64,000 bases of DNA from Halorhabdus utahensis DSM 12940 (GTDB lineage Archaea > Halobacteriota > Halobacteria > Halobacteriales > Haloarculaceae), in NCBI RefSeq assembly GCF_000023945.1, contig NC_013158.1, positions 1,984,001 through 2,048,000 on the forward strand, given 5' to 3'. The notes under the pieces are model-generated. The model saw only the letters and a program-made list of their open reading frames with translations, had not been told where the DNA came from and made no database searches. The position numbers and the translations under genes were made by a program. Positions 42,280 through 52,598 of this stretch are shown here, in pieces (the first letter of the stretch is position 1; each line of letters starts with the position of its first letter).

Positions 42280-43725
42280 CTACCGGTTTTCCTTGTACGC
42301 GCTGACGAGGTCCTGCATCGACGCCTGGGCGTCGCCAAACAGCATGCTCGTGTTGTCCTTGGCGAACAGCGGATTGGGAATGCCAGCGAAGCCGGAACTC
42401 AGACTGCGCTTGTTGACCACGACGGTCCCGGCATCCCAGACTTCAAGGACGGGCATGCCCGCGATCGGGCTGTCCTCGTCCTCGTTGGCCGAGGGGTTAA
42501 CCACGTCGTTGGCCCCGGTGACGATCACCAGGTCGGTCTGGGAGAATTTCGGGTTGACCACATCAAGTTCCCGCATCTTGTCGTAGGGCACGTCAGCTTC
42601 TGCCAGCAGCGCGTTCATGTGGCCGGGCATCCGGCCCGCGACGGGATGGATGCCGAACTCCACGTCGACGCCGTCCTCCTCTAAGAGTTCGGCGAGTTCC
42701 GCGACGGCGTGCTGGGCCTGGGCGACCGCCATGCCGTAGCCCGGCACGACGACGACCCGCTCGGCGACTTCGAGCAGCATTTCGACCTCCTCGGGCGAGG
42801 TCTCGGTGATGTTACCCTCGTAGATATCCTCGACGTCTTCGCCGCTGTCGCCGCCCATGGACCCGAAGAGCACGTCCAGTAGCGGGCGGTTCATCGACTC
42901 ACACATGATGAACGTGAGGATGAGGCCGGCCGCGCCGACCAGGGTCCCCGCGACGATCAGCGCCGTGTTGTTCAGGACGAAGCCGGTCGTCGCCGCCGCG
43001 AGTCCGGACATCGAGTTCAGGAGGGCGATCACGACCGGCATGTCCGCGCCGCCGATCGGGTACACCAGGATGATGCCGAACAGCGAGGCACCGGCCACCA
43101 GCACCCAGTAGGACGGGAGCCACGCCGACAGCGGCTCGCCGCCCAGCGGCCCCGTCTGGACCACCAGGAACGCCCCCGCCACGACGGCACCGACGAGGAA
43201 GAGTCCCTGGAGTACCTGCCCGGCGGTCCCGCTGATGGGCGGGTCGCCGACCAGCCCGTGGAGCTTCCCGGCGGCGACGAGGCTGCCGAACAGCGTCGCC
43301 GAGCCGATGATGCCCGCGATCGCCGCCGAGACTGTCAGATCAGCCGTCAGCGTGGCGGTCGTCGCCGGGTCGACCGTATCGATCAGTTCGGCCCCGGCGA
43401 CCACTGCCGAGGCCCCGCCGCCGAACCCGTTGAACAGCCCGACCAACTGTGGCATCTCCGTGGTCTCGACGCTGACGGCGAGCCAGACGCCGATCGAGCC
43501 GCCGATCAGGAGCGCTGCGGCCAGCAACAGCGGCGAGAGGATCTCGAAGTAAAGCACCGTCGCCAGGACGGCCAGAACCATTCCACCCGAGGAGAGCTTG
43601 TTCCCCCGTTCGGCCGTCCGCGGGTGGGTCATGTCCCGCAGCCCCTGGATGAACAGGATCGCCGCGGCCAGATATGCAAGCTCGATCGCCGCCGGCGGGA
43701 GGCTCCCGAGCACGCCGTCGGCCAT
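42280..43725 (-). CDS. pntB: NAD(P) transhydrogenase subunit beta
   Basis: A 481-residue subunit of the proton-translocating nicotinamide nucleotide transhydrogenase. The first 290 residues form about eight membrane helices; the C-terminal soluble domain III (about 310-481) binds NADP(H) with 'RVVVVPGYGMAVAQAQHAVA', 'FGIHPVAGRMPGHMNALLAE' and 'VIVTGANDVVNPSANEDEDS'. It exchanges hydride between NADH and NADP+ driven by the proton gradient. The stop of the preceding gene (43726) directly touches its start, so the subunits are translated together. Confidence 0.95.
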   Translation of the reverse strand: MADGVLGSLPPAAIELAYLAAAILFIQGLRDMTHPRTAERGNKLSSGGMVLAVLATVLYFEILSPLLLAAALLIGGSIGVWLAVSVETTEMPQLVGLFNGFGGGASAVVAGAELIDTVDPATTATLTADLTVSAAIAGIIGSATLFGSLVAAGKLHGLVGDPPISGTAGQVLQGLFLVGAVVAGAFLVVQTGPLGGEPLSAWLPSYWVLVAGASLFGIILVYPIGGADMPVVIALLNSMSGLAAATTGFVLNNTALIVAGTLVGAAGLILTFIMCESMNRPLLDVLFGSMGGDSGEDVEDIYEGNITETSPEEVEMLLEVAERVVVVPGYGMAVAQAQHAVAELAELLEEDGVDVEFGIHPVAGRMPGHMNALLAEADVPYDKMRELDVVNPKFSQTDLVIVTGANDVVNPSANEDEDSPIAGMPVLEVWDAGTVVVNKRSLSSGFAGIPNPLFAKDNTSMLFGDAQASMQDLVSAYKENR

Positions 43726-44007
43726 CTAGCGTCCACCCCGGTTGAACTCGGCGAGCATGAAGTGGCTCACGAGGTAGCCGCCGACGACGTTGATCGTCGC
43801 CATCACGACCGCCAGAAAGCCCAGGACTGTTGCCAGCGTTGTCTCGCCAGACCCGGCGACCAGGACCGAACCCAGCAACGTGATCCCCGAGATGGCGTTC
43901 GCGCCGGACATCAGCGGGGTGTGGAGGTTCGTCGGGATCTGGGTGATGATCTCGTAGCCCAGAAAGGCCGCGAGCACGAACAGCGTGAGGTTGGTGACGA
44001 GACTCAT
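43726..44007 (-). CDS. NAD(P) transhydrogenase subunit alpha, membrane part
   Basis: A 93-residue protein with three to four helices: 'LTLFVLAAFLGYEIITQIP', 'TPLMSGANAISGITLLGSVL' and 'LATVLGFLAVVMATINVVGG', ending 'SHFMLAEFNRGGR'. This is the alpha-2 (PntA C-terminal) membrane domain, here a separate gene. It sits between pntB and the soluble alpha gene on the same strand with no gap to pntB. Confidence 0.93.
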   Translation of the reverse strand: MSLVTNLTLFVLAAFLGYEIITQIPTNLHTPLMSGANAISGITLLGSVLVAGSGETTLATVLGFLAVVMATINVVGGYLVSHFMLAEFNRGGR

Positions 44008-44049
44008 GGCTCTCCCCTCCTTGTGTGGGCTGTCCCGCCGCGGGGTGAC

Positions 44050-45297
44050 TTACACATCGTTCCCTCCGTCCGTCGGTGCGTCCTGTGTCTCTGCATTCGT
44101 GTCGTCACCGTGCTCGTCGTCCGCGTTAGTGGCTCCCTCCTCGCCATCCATCGAATCGTCCCCGTCGGACTCGTCCTCGTGGGGGGCTCTGACCGTCCCG
44201 TCGTGGGTGAGCAGCGTCGCGTCGACGATCTCGTCGTCGATGTCGATCGTCAACTCGCCCTCCTCGACCAGAAGCTCGAAGAGATTCCGGAGATTGTTGG
44301 CGTACAGCTCACTCGCCGTCCGGGGCAGCGTCGAGGGCAGGTTCGTCGGCCCAAAGACCGTGACCCCTTCGTACTCGACTCGTTCGTCGGGTTGGGTGAC
44401 ATCGCAGTTACCGCCGCCGTCGGCTGCGAGGTCGACGACGACCGAGCCGTGATCCATTGCGGCGACGGCGTCTTCCGTGACGAGTCGGGGGGCCGGTCCA
44501 CCCGGGACCGCCGCCGTCGTGATGACGACGTCGGCCTCGGCGACGACCTCGGCGAGTTGGGCGCGCTGTTTCCGGTAGAACGCCTCGTCCATCTCCTGGG
44601 CGTGGCCCTCCTCGTCGGCGGCGTCGTCGGCGTGAACATCGAGTTCCACGAAGTCGGCCCCGACGCTCTCGATCTCCTCGGCGGCTTCGGGCCGGATATC
44701 GTAGGCCCGGACAGACGCCCCGAGTCGGTCGGCGGTGGTGATCGCCTGGAGGCCGGCGACGCCTGCGCCGATCACGAAGACATCGGCGGGCTGGACGGTT
44801 CCCGCCGCGGTCATCTGCATCGGCACGAGCTTGTCGAGTTCGCTTGCGGCCTGCACCATCGCTTTGTAGCCCGCGAGGTTGGCCATCGACGACAGCGCGT
44901 CCATGCTCTGGGCGCGGCTGATCCGCGGGATGAGTTCGAGGGCGAACGCGCTAACCTGCCGTTCGGCCAGAGTCTCCAGAACCTCGTCCGAGACGTCGTA
45001 GGGGCCAAGCAGGCCGATGACGGTCTGGCCCTCGCTGTAGACCCCGGCATCGCTGCCTTCGATAGCGCCGAGTGCTTCCACCTCGAAAATGACTTCGGCA
45101 CCGTCGAACACCGCGTCCCGGTCGCCGAGGACATCACAGCCCGCGTCGTCGTAGTCTTCGTCCGCGAACCCGGCGGTTTCGCCCGCTCCCGCCTCGATGA
45201 GGACCTCGTGGCCGTCTTCGACGAGATCTTCAGCCACTGACGGGACCACTGCGACGCGCGTCTCATTGCCGGACGCGGTCGGGACGCCCACGATCAT
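44050..45297 (-). CDS. pntA: NAD(P) transhydrogenase subunit alpha, soluble NAD-binding part
   Basis: A 415-residue domain I subunit, related to alanine dehydrogenase. 'MIVGVPTASGNETRVAVVPS' opens it; the NAD site is 'VFVIGAGVAGLQAITTADRL', with 'SVRAYDIRPEAAEEIESVGA' and 'DVVITTAAVPGGPAPRLVTE' following. The last 45 residues are Asp/Glu/Gly rich and disordered. The ATG at 45297 is the family start; upstream codons in frame are basic and not part of the protein. Together with the two following genes it forms a complete split transhydrogenase. A TATA-like box is not obvious. Confidence 0.94.
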   Translation of the reverse strand: MIVGVPTASGNETRVAVVPSVAEDLVEDGHEVLIEAGAGETAGFADEDYDDAGCDVLGDRDAVFDGAEVIFEVEALGAIEGSDAGVYSEGQTVIGLLGPYDVSDEVLETLAERQVSAFALELIPRISRAQSMDALSSMANLAGYKAMVQAASELDKLVPMQMTAAGTVQPADVFVIGAGVAGLQAITTADRLGASVRAYDIRPEAAEEIESVGADFVELDVHADDAADEEGHAQEMDEAFYRKQRAQLAEVVAEADVVITTAAVPGGPAPRLVTEDAVAAMDHGSVVVDLAADGGGNCDVTQPDERVEYEGVTVFGPTNLPSTLPRTASELYANNLRNLFELLVEEGELTIDIDDEIVDATLLTHDGTVRAPHEDESDGDDSMDGEEGATNADDEHGDDTNAETQDAPTDGGNDV

Positions 45298-45506
45298 CGG
45301 TATGTGGACGACCCCCGCTGTAGTCGAGTTCTCGATACAACTGCGTTCGTGTGTACGGACCGATACATAGCGTGATGGCGTCCCATAGCGTAGTCGGTAG
45401 TGGAGCCACTGGCTTTGCGGTATTATGGCTTTCGCAAAAAATACGCCAACCGAAACAGGGAGTTTCAAATTCCGAACCGGAAACCGCCTGCCTGCGCGAC
45501 GATCGC

Positions 45507-46166
45507 TCACTCGATGCGTTTGCCCGCCGCTAAATACTCCTCGAGCAGCGACGGGAACGACCGCCCCCGCAGGTACCGCAGGCCGAAGTCCTCCGCCCAG
45601 TTGATGATACCAGTGTCTTCGGTGACGACGCCCGCTTCGAGTTCGCGGGCGAGGATCAGCAAATCGAAGTCCTCCCTGGAGTCGAGCACGCCCTGCCGGA
45701 GCGCCCGTCGGTACTCGTCCCGGAGATCCGAGATGACCTGGTCGACCTCGCTCATGTGTTCGTTGTCGGTCGCCGGGTCGTCGCGGGACTGCTCGGCCTT
45801 GCGGACGGCCTTTTCGGAGACCCGGAGGCCGCGGTTGACGCGTTCGCTCATCTCGTCGATGAAGCCGTAGACGATTTCGGCCGGAATCATGAGTTCGTAC
45901 TGGGCCGGGCTCTTCGTGATGACCCAGGTGTTGAGTTTCGCGATCGTCTCATCGCTGACGTCCCGATCTTCGAGCATCGTCGTCAGCTCGTCGTTGATCG
46001 ACGGCGGCATGTAACACGAGATGTTGTGTTCGAGCTTCGCCTCCGCGACGAGGTCGAGCAGGCGACCGACCGCTTCCTCGATCTCCTCGTCGTCCTCTCG
46101 GATCTCCGGGGTGATGAACACCGACGTGTCGAGGACGAATCGCTGTTTCAGCGGACGTTCGGCCAT
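45507..46166 (-). CDS. RNA ligase partner protein (PIN-like nuclease fold)
   Basis: A 219-residue protein with a PIN-like fold: '[20 protein letters not shown]' (first acidic Asp), '[20 protein letters not shown]' and '[20 protein letters not shown]' followed by '[16 protein letters not shown]' (Asp cluster). This matches the archaeal family named RNA ligase partner, usually encoded beside an ATP-dependent RNA ligase. No RNA ligase is found next to it here, so the pair is split. RNA cleavage or end processing is likely. ATG at 46166 starts the conserved part. Confidence 0.85.
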   Translation of the reverse strand: MAERPLKQRFVLDTSVFITPEIREDDEEIEEAVGRLLDLVAEAKLEHNISCYMPPSINDELTTMLEDRDVSDETIAKLNTWVITKSPAQYELMIPAEIVYGFIDEMSERVNRGLRVSEKAVRKAEQSRDDPATDNEHMSEVDQVISDLRDEYRRALRQGVLDSREDFDLLILARELEAGVVTEDTGIINWAEDFGLRYLRGRSFPSLLEEYLAAGKRIE

Positions 46167-46301
46167 AGTGGGACGTTCACATCCTGCCCCCAAATGTGCT
46201 CCGGCGAGGGGTACTGTCCCGACAACTGGCAACGGCGAAGCGATCATGGCCGTCGATCCCAGACAGCGTACCTTTTTGACTCAGGTCCCCGTAGTTCCAC
46301 T

Positions 46302-46694
46302 ATGCACTGTCCGGACTGTGACACCCGGATGCTCGCGTTCGCCGTCCCGGCCGACTTGCGGGACTATCTCCCGGGAGAGCAACCCGGTGCGGCGATCTGT
46401 CCCCGGTGTCTCCAGCTCAGGCCGGCCACCGACCCGCCCGAGGCGGTCCCCGATTTCCGGCAGATAGACGATTCCTTCCCGGCCCAGTCAGCGGCTGCGA
46501 TCCCGATGGCTCTCGTCGTCGGCCTGCTCTCGTCGCTCGCGATTCACCGCCAGGAGATCTCCGCCCTGCTCGAACGCGTCGAACACGCGGGTGTCGACCC
46601 GCTGCTCGTCGTCGACCGGCTATCGGTCGCCGACGGCGTCGAGACCGAGATCGATCTCGAGGGACGACGCAGACAACTCGAACAACTGCTGTGA
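46302..46694 (+). CDS. Small zinc-finger protein (DUF6276-like)
   Basis: A 130-residue conserved haloarchaeal protein. The N-terminus has 'MHCPDCDTRMLAFAVP' and 'AAICPRCLQLRPATDPP', giving two CxxC pairs that form a zinc ribbon. The rest is helical: 'AAIPMALVVGLLSSLAIHRQ' and 'ISALLERVEHAGVDPLLVVD'. I associate the pattern with DUF6276. A TATA-like 'cctttttg' lies about 30 bases before the ATG. It diverges from the PIN-like gene. Function unknown. Confidence 0.75.
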   Translation: MHCPDCDTRMLAFAVPADLRDYLPGEQPGAAICPRCLQLRPATDPPEAVPDFRQIDDSFPAQSAAAIPMALVVGLLSSLAIHRQEISALLERVEHAGVDPLLVVDRLSVADGVETEIDLEGRRRQLEQLL

Positions 46695-46918
46695 GGCGCC
46701 CGGACACCCAATCAGTTGGGTAGCCTGCATAATTGCCCTCCGGTCCTCCCATGTATTGCGGACAATACGACGCGTCCGCACCGAACCCCCGAGACGCCAT
46801 TCGACGATCGATCCCCAATCCAACTGGCGTTGTGTCGACGCCGTGTCGGCACGCCCCCCTGGGCCGACACGGTATCCACTTCACGTCGACACGTTCTCGC
46901 ACCACACCGAACGGACGA

Positions 46919-48172
46919 TCAGACGCCCGTCGAGTACCGCAGAATGCCGGCGACGCCGCCGAAGGCCGTCAGCAACTGCTCGCCCTTCTCGAAGTCAGTC
47001 GAGACGAAGACCGTCTCTGTCCCCCGCTGTTCGGCGATCCCGATCAGATGCTCGATAGCGTCCTCGCGCTCGCCGGTCTCGACGGTTTCGCTGCAGGTCG
47101 AACAGGTGTGTTCCGGCGTCTCGGCGCTCCGATCGACGAGTTCGTGTTCCTCGTGGTCGTTCGCACACTCGTAGGTGACGGCGTCCTTCCGGAGGTCCTC
47201 GCTGATGAGGAGTTGCTCGACCGACCCCATCATGAGGTTCTGGCGGGTCTGGTCGAACCCGTAGGTCGCCAGATCGCCGTCGTGGAGTTCCTTGAAAAAG
47301 CGCTCCATGACCTGCTTGTCCTGGAGCATCTCGCGTTCGGCCAGGACCTCCTCGGCGGCGTCGACGAGGTCGTGAAGGCCCGACTCGTCGGTGTAGGCGA
47401 CGTCGAACTTCCCCAGGACCATGTCCCCGATCTCGTGATGGAGGTAATCGCCGTCTAAGAACTCGTCTTTCGTCGGCGAGGGGCCGCCTACGAGAATCCC
47501 GTCGAGGTCGTGTCGCTCGGGAACGAACAGGTCGTTGGCCATGCCGGCGACTTCTTGATAGAAGTTGTCGATCGCCTCCAGCCGCAACCGGGCGAAGCGC
47601 TGTGCGGACTGGCCACCTTTGCGCTGTTTGCCCGGCACGAGCGAGGAGGCGGACTTCACCGGATCGACACGCTTGCCCCGGAGCCACCCGACGTTGGCCT
47701 CTCGCCGGTCGAGGACGATCAGGCCGAACAGCCCCTTGTCTTCGAGCATACCCTCCAGTGGTTCGAGCAGGAAATCCGAGTCACAGTGGTATCTGAAGGA
47801 CTGGACGGGCTGGGGTGGGCTCTCCAGGACGCGAGTGATCATGTCCGTCCGGCCACCGCCGGTGTCGACGGCCCCGGAGAACAGCACGAGACCGTTCTCC
47901 GGCGGCTTGTTGTCGTAATACCGGAGCCGGTCCTTGATCGACTTCAGGGCGTCTTGGACGTTCGTCCGGGTGTCCTTTGACTTGATGTTGCTGGCTTCAC
48001 TGTGTTCCTGGGTCACGTGAGCCACGACGTCGCTGATCTGGGTGTCGTCGGGGACGTAGATCGTCACCAGCTGTGTGCCGGACCCGTCAAAGTCTTCGAG
48101 TTCCTCGATCACCTTCCGGAACTCGTACTTCTGGCGGTCTGTCTGCCCCTCATGTCCTTCCTGGCTACTCAT
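46919..48172 (-). CDS. prf1: Peptide chain release factor 1, archaeal/eukaryal type
   Basis: A 417-residue aRF1 that reads all three stop codons and releases the peptide. The stop-recognition motif NIKS is at 62-65 ('EASNIKSKDTRTNV') and the catalytic GGQ at 186-188 ('KQRKGGQSAQRFARLR'). The C-terminal domain (from about 270) has a mini-domain with 'YECANDHEEHELVDRS' and 'HTCSTCSETVETGE', four Cys/His ligands for zinc. The start 'MSSQEGHEGQTDRQ' is usual for haloarchaea. No gene lies in the 220 bases downstream. Confidence 0.95.
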   Translation of the reverse strand: MSSQEGHEGQTDRQKYEFRKVIEELEDFDGSGTQLVTIYVPDDTQISDVVAHVTQEHSEASNIKSKDTRTNVQDALKSIKDRLRYYDNKPPENGLVLFSGAVDTGGGRTDMITRVLESPPQPVQSFRYHCDSDFLLEPLEGMLEDKGLFGLIVLDRREANVGWLRGKRVDPVKSASSLVPGKQRKGGQSAQRFARLRLEAIDNFYQEVAGMANDLFVPERHDLDGILVGGPSPTKDEFLDGDYLHHEIGDMVLGKFDVAYTDESGLHDLVDAAEEVLAEREMLQDKQVMERFFKELHDGDLATYGFDQTRQNLMMGSVEQLLISEDLRKDAVTYECANDHEEHELVDRSAETPEHTCSTCSETVETGEREDAIEHLIGIAEQRGTETVFVSTDFEKGEQLLTAFGGVAGILRYSTGV

Positions 48173-48394
48173 TGGGAGTCTCTAGTCGGATCACCGGTAA
48201 GTATGCTTTGACCGCCTCCGTCAGCCACTTGCGAGCACGTCTCAGCGGGAACCCGGGATGCCCCTCACAGCGGGTACCTGTGTGTCCCCTTTCAGTGGGC
48301 ATTCGTGCGTGTCGTTTCGGTGTCTGGTGTAAACTGAGGGATCGTCCGCCGGAAGACGGAGCATATCAATTTCGTGGGAGCTACACGGACGCGG

Positions 48395-48410
48395 GGCTTT
48401 ATATACTTCC
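48395..48410 (+). promoter_or_regulatory. TATA box of minD
   Basis: 'gctttatatacttccc' holds 'tttatata' about 28-35 bases before the ATG at 48434, the standard haloarchaeal distance for a leaderless or short-leader message. Confidence 0.55.
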
Positions 48411-48433
48411 CTCGTGATTATCAAGCCAAGCGA

Positions 48434-49252
48434 ATGACGGGGCACGTCTTCACTGTCGCAGGCGGCAAGGGTGGGGTCGGGAAGACGACGACGGCCGTCA
48501 ACGTCGGTGTCGCACTCGAGGACGCCGGCTACGACGTCGTCGTCGTCGACGCCGACCTCGGCATGGCGAACCTCGCGGCGATGGTCGACGTCGAGTACGA
48601 CAGCAGCCTCCACGAGGTCCTCGCCGAGCGCGCCGCTGTCAGCGACACTCTGACCGAAGCACCAGGTGGATTAACGGTCGTTCCCGGCGAGCAGAGCCTT
48701 GAGGCCTTCGCCGACGCCGATCCCGCGAAACTCCGGAAGGTCATCAAGACGCTGAGCAACGCCTACGACGTGGTGTTGATCGACACCGGCGCGGGATTGA
48801 GCCACGAGGCGACAGTTCCACTGGGGTTGTCCGACAGCGTTCTGCTGGTCACGACGCCCGACACCGTCGCGGTCGGCGACGCGAACAAGACCGCCGGGCT
48901 GGCCGAGCGTGTCGACGGCGAGGTCATCGGGTCGATCCTGACGCGAGCGACCGGCCCGGAGGACGTCGAACTCGTCGCCGAGGATCTCGGCGCGGACCTA
49001 CTCGCCATCGTCCCCGAAGACTCCGAGGCGACGACCGACGAACCGCTGGTACTCAACTCCCCCGATAGCCCCGCCGCGGAGGCCTACCGGCGGCTCGGTG
49101 AGATACTTGAGGACATCCTCATCGGCGAACCTGCCAGGTCGATCGACGAACAGGACACCGTCTGGTTCCCGAGCGAGGACGAAGCGGCCGACGAGGAGGA
49201 AGCGGACGAGGACGAGGAATCCGGCGGCGTCTTCGGCGTCTTCGGTCGCTGA
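48434..49252 (+). CDS. minD: MinD/ParA-family ATPase
   Basis: A 272-residue ATPase with the deviant Walker A 'GGKGGVGKTTT' (Lys12 and Lys17), 'VVVDADLGMANLAAMVDVEY' (switch I) and 'VVLIDTGAGLSHEATVPLGL' (Walker B/switch II). The tail of about 50 residues is extremely acidic ('DEAADEEEADEDEESGG') and ends 'VFGVFGR', which could be a short amphipathic membrane-targeting end. Haloarchaeal MinD homologues position surface structures and chemotaxis arrays rather than the division ring. No MinE is seen. Confidence 0.88.
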   Translation: MTGHVFTVAGGKGGVGKTTTAVNVGVALEDAGYDVVVVDADLGMANLAAMVDVEYDSSLHEVLAERAAVSDTLTEAPGGLTVVPGEQSLEAFADADPAKLRKVIKTLSNAYDVVLIDTGAGLSHEATVPLGLSDSVLLVTTPDTVAVGDANKTAGLAERVDGEVIGSILTRATGPEDVELVAEDLGADLLAIVPEDSEATTDEPLVLNSPDSPAAEAYRRLGEILEDILIGEPARSIDEQDTVWFPSEDEAADEEEADEDEESGGVFGVFGR

Positions 49253-49291
49253 GGATCGGTTTCACTCTGCTCCGACTGTTCTACCGGCCGC

Positions 49292-51043
49292 CTACATCGA
49301 GTTCGGTGCCTCAACGCCGAGCGCGTCGAGTGCGTTGGCGACCGTGGTCCGCGCCGCGGCCACCAGCGCCAGCCGCGCCGCCCGTGTCTCCGGGTCGGCG
49401 TCGAGCACGGGACATTCTCGGTAGAAGGTGTTGAACGCTTCGGCGATGTCGCGGGTGTACGTCGCGACGACGTGTGGCCGGAGCTCCTCGGCCGCCTGCT
49501 CGATCACGCCGGGGAACCGCGCGATCGCACGGAGCAAGTCGCGTTCCGCCTCAGTGGTCAGCGTCGCCGCACTCACCGTCTCGGGCACCTCGTAGCCGGC
49601 ATCTTTCCCCTCGTCGATGATGCCACAGCAGCGGGCGTGGACATACTGGACGTAGGGCGCCGACTGGGCCTCGAAGTCCAGCGCCCGGTCCCACTCGAAG
49701 GTGATGCCCTTCGTGGGCTGTTTGGCAACGACATCGTACCGGACGGCCCCGATCCCGACCTGGTGGGCGATCCGCTCGACGTCCGCCCCGTCGAGGTCGT
49801 CGCTCCGCTGGCGGTCCTCGAGGCGGTCCTCGACCTCCTCGCGGGCGCGGTCGATCGCCTCGTCGAGCAAGTCGTCCAGATCGACGCCGGTTCCCTCACG
49901 GGTACTCATGCCGCCCTCGGGCAGGTTGACCCACGAGTAGAAGACCTGCTGGAGGCGGTCGGTGTCGTGGCCCAGCAGATCCAGCGTCGAAGAGAGCTGA
50001 TCGGCCTGGAGTTTGTGATCCTCGCCGAGCACCGTCACCGCCCGGTCGAAGTTATCGAACTTCCACTCGTGGTGGGCGAGATCCCGCGTGGTGTACAGCG
50101 AGGTCCCGTCCGACCGGAGGAAGACGAGGTTCTTCTCGAAGTCCGGCAGGTCGAGTTGCCAGGCATCCTCCTCGAAGACGGCGGCGTCGAGTTCCTTGAG
50201 GCGATCGACGAGGTCGTCGGTCGACCCGTCGCGCATGAACCGCGTCTCCTTGACGAACTCGTCGAACTCGGCGGGCAGCCGTCCGAGGGTCTCGCGCATC
50301 CCGCCCAGAACCGTATCGACGACCTCGCTCACGCGCTCGTAGGTCTCCTCGTCGCCCTCCTCTAAGCCCTGGAGGATCGCCCCGATCTCGTCCTCGGCGG
50401 CTTCCTGCTCCGACTCGCTGGCTTCCTCAAGGTAATCGTTAGCCGCCCGGTAGTACCGCACCATCTCGTACTCGGGGGACTCACGCTCGGGTTCGGGGAG
50501 GTCGCTTTCGTCGAAAGTCTCGTAGGCCCAGGTGAAGACCGCGATCTGGCGGCCGGCGTCGTTGACGTAGTAGTGGCGTTCGACGTCGTTGCCGGCGTAT
50601 TCCAGCACGCGAGCCAGTGCGTCCCCCACGATGGGGTTGCGCGCCCGGCCGACGTGGACCGGGCCGGTCGGGTTGGCGCTGGTGTGCTCGACGACGACAG
50701 AGTCGCCGGTGTCTTCGAGCGTGCCGTAGTCCGCTGCCTGGGCGGCTTCGAGCGTCCCTTCGAAGTAGCGATCGCTCGGCAGGAAGTTGACGTAGGGGCC
50801 CTGGGTCTGGACGCTTCCCACGTAGTCGTACTCGGCTGGGTCGATCTCGCTCGCGATGTCGGCGGCGATCTTCGGTGGCGGTGCGCCCGCCACGTCGGCG
50901 AGTCGATAGGCAGCGCTGGACGCCAGGACGGCCGGGACGTCTTCCGGGGGGCGTTCGATCCCCAGATCGTCACTCGGCAGGTCGAGCGCCGAGAGCGCCT
51001 CGGACAGTGCGACCTCGACCTCGTCGCGGAATGTCAGGAACAT
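49292..51043 (-). CDS. argS: Arginyl-tRNA synthetase
   Basis: A 583-residue class I synthetase. The HIGH equivalent is '[20 protein letters not shown]', and the KMSKS equivalent '[20 protein letters not shown]' lies in the second half, followed by the DALR anticodon-binding domain near '[20 protein letters not shown]'. The N-terminal Add-1 domain covers about the first 100 residues. The ATG at 51043 ('[13 protein letters not shown]') is used instead of the GTG two codons upstream. It converges on minD with 40 bases between stops. Confidence 0.96.
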   Translation of the reverse strand: MFLTFRDEVEVALSEALSALDLPSDDLGIERPPEDVPAVLASSAAYRLADVAGAPPPKIAADIASEIDPAEYDYVGSVQTQGPYVNFLPSDRYFEGTLEAAQAADYGTLEDTGDSVVVEHTSANPTGPVHVGRARNPIVGDALARVLEYAGNDVERHYYVNDAGRQIAVFTWAYETFDESDLPEPERESPEYEMVRYYRAANDYLEEASESEQEAAEDEIGAILQGLEEGDEETYERVSEVVDTVLGGMRETLGRLPAEFDEFVKETRFMRDGSTDDLVDRLKELDAAVFEEDAWQLDLPDFEKNLVFLRSDGTSLYTTRDLAHHEWKFDNFDRAVTVLGEDHKLQADQLSSTLDLLGHDTDRLQQVFYSWVNLPEGGMSTREGTGVDLDDLLDEAIDRAREEVEDRLEDRQRSDDLDGADVERIAHQVGIGAVRYDVVAKQPTKGITFEWDRALDFEAQSAPYVQYVHARCCGIIDEGKDAGYEVPETVSAATLTTEAERDLLRAIARFPGVIEQAAEELRPHVVATYTRDIAEAFNTFYRECPVLDADPETRAARLALVAAARTTVANALDALGVEAPNSM

Positions 51044-51204
51044 ACCCACGGTATTCCACCGGCGACCATAGGGATTACGAGATGGCGAGGCGAACGCTTC
51101 CGGATCCCGGAGGGTACGGCGTTCATCGGAACGAACGACACTTCGAGTGACCTGTTCGATCGTAGTCTGTGGGTTATATACCGCTGGCCCAGCAATCTCG
51201 GGCC

Positions 51205-52239
51205 ATGCAGACGGCAGTCCTCACTGAAGATCTCGAGTTCGAGTTCGAGGAGCGCGAGCGACCGACGCCGGCGAGCGACGAGGTGCTCGTCGAGATGACC
51301 GACGTCGGGATCTGCAAGTCCGACGTCCACTACTGGGAGCACGGCAAGATCGGCGAGTACGTCGTCGAGGACCCGCTCCTGCTTGGCCACGAGAGCGCGG
51401 GCGTCATTGCCGCGGTCGGCGACGACGTCGAGGGACTCGATATCGGCGACCGCGTCGCACTCGAACCGGGCATCGTCTGTGGCACGTGCGAGCACTGTCG
51501 TCGCGGCGAGTACAACCTCTGTCCGAACGTCGACTTCATGGCCACGCCGCCCTTTGACGGCGCGTTCGCGGAGTACGTCGTCTGGCCGGCCAATCTCGCA
51601 CACGTCCTCCCCGACAGTGTCTCCCAGGTCGAGGGCGCGCTGTGTGAACCCTTCGCGGTCGGTCTCCACGCGACCCGTCGCGGGAGCGTCGGCCATGGCG
51701 ATACCGTCGCAATCTTGGGCGGCGGGACCGTCGGCTCGGTCACGATGGAGGCCGCCAGGGCCGCAGGCGCGACGGACATCATCGTCGCGGACATCGTCGA
51801 CAGCAAGCTTGAACGTGCGGAGGAACACGGCGCGGACGCGACGGTCAACGTTCGCGAGGGTGACTTCGCCGCGACGGTCGATGAGTACACCGACGGCCGG
51901 GGAGCCGACGTGGTCTTCGAGGCGACGGATTCCGAACCCGATGTCGAAGCGCTGATTGACGCGGCCCGCCGCGGTGGAACGGTCGTCATGATCGGTCTCG
52001 CCGACGAGGCGACCGTCGAGGTCGACGCCTTAGAGATCATCACCAACGAACTCGACGTGCTGGGTTCGTTCCGGGACGCCAACCGCTACGGCCCGGCGAT
52101 CGACCTGCTGGCCGAGGGTGCCGCCGACATCGAGTGGATCGCCGACTTCACCGAGCCGCTTGCCAACGTCAAGGAAGCCTTCGAGCGCGCCCACGATGAC
52201 GACGATGCGATCAAGGGCATGATCTCGATCGGGGAGTAG
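51205..52239 (+). CDS. Zinc-dependent polyol (sorbitol/xylitol-type) dehydrogenase
   Basis: A 344-residue MDR dehydrogenase. Catalytic zinc ligands are Cys37, His62 and Glu63 ('[20 protein letters not shown]', '[11 protein letters not shown]') and the structural zinc has Cys92, Cys95, Cys98 and Cys106. '[16 protein letters not shown]' is diagnostic of sorbitol/xylitol dehydrogenases, as is '[18 protein letters not shown]'. It would oxidise a polyol with NAD to a ketose. In an organism with xylanases, xylitol or a related pentitol is a reasonable but unproven substrate. TATA-like 'ttatatac' lies about 28 bases before the ATG at 51205. Confidence 0.88.
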   Translation: MQTAVLTEDLEFEFEERERPTPASDEVLVEMTDVGICKSDVHYWEHGKIGEYVVEDPLLLGHESAGVIAAVGDDVEGLDIGDRVALEPGIVCGTCEHCRRGEYNLCPNVDFMATPPFDGAFAEYVVWPANLAHVLPDSVSQVEGALCEPFAVGLHATRRGSVGHGDTVAILGGGTVGSVTMEAARAAGATDIIVADIVDSKLERAEEHGADATVNVREGDFAATVDEYTDGRGADVVFEATDSEPDVEALIDAARRGGTVVMIGLADEATVEVDALEIITNELDVLGSFRDANRYGPAIDLLAEGAADIEWIADFTEPLANVKEAFERAHDDDDAIKGMISIGE

Positions 52240-52367
52240 TAGGCTGCTGTTGACGAGCAGAACCGGGTTTGCCACCAGTGACGAGCTCGAAAACTGGATC
52301 AGCATACTTCTGGTCAGCGACTTCATGCGACCGCAAGTTGAAGTTGCAGAGCGTCCAAAGAGTCAGT

Positions 52368-52598
52368 ATGGGAATCGTTCGAGACCCCGACCACAGTGAT
52401 GGCACGCCGACGGTCGAGGGAACAGGGATCCGGGTGAAGGATATCGCCTCGGCGTACGAACACAGCGGCTACGATCCGGACGAGATCACGCAACTGTACC
52501 CCGATCTCGCGCTCGCAGATGTCCATCGAGCACTGGCGTACTATTACGACCACATCGAGGACTTCCGATCGCCGTCTTCGGAGCAAGCGACCGCATGA
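52368..52598 (+). CDS. DUF433 (VapB-like) antitoxin
   Basis: A 76-residue protein of the DUF433 family: 'TPTVEGTGIRVKDIASAYEH' and 'DEITQLYPDLALADVHRALA' are the family core, ending 'YYYDHIEDFR'. DUF433 proteins pair with DUF5615 PIN-like toxins encoded just downstream. Here the last base triplet overlaps an ATG (ATGA) of the expected toxin gene, but that frame ends after 13 codons. The antitoxin is therefore an orphan in this position. The ATG at 52368 begins the conserved part. Confidence 0.85.
   Translation: MGIVRDPDHSDGTPTVEGTGIRVKDIASAYEHSGYDPDEITQLYPDLALADVHRALAYYYDHIEDFRSPSSEQATA

Noticed and set aside
43258-45240. A 660-codon plus-strand frame opposite the transhydrogenase genes
   Set aside because: All three transhydrogenase subunits on the other strand have intact motifs; the plus frame has none and crosses their gene borders.
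46695-46918. A small gene or RNA between the DUF6276-like gene and aRF1
   Set aside because: Frames are short, rich in Pro, Arg and Thr, and have no start signal; no structured RNA could be recognised.
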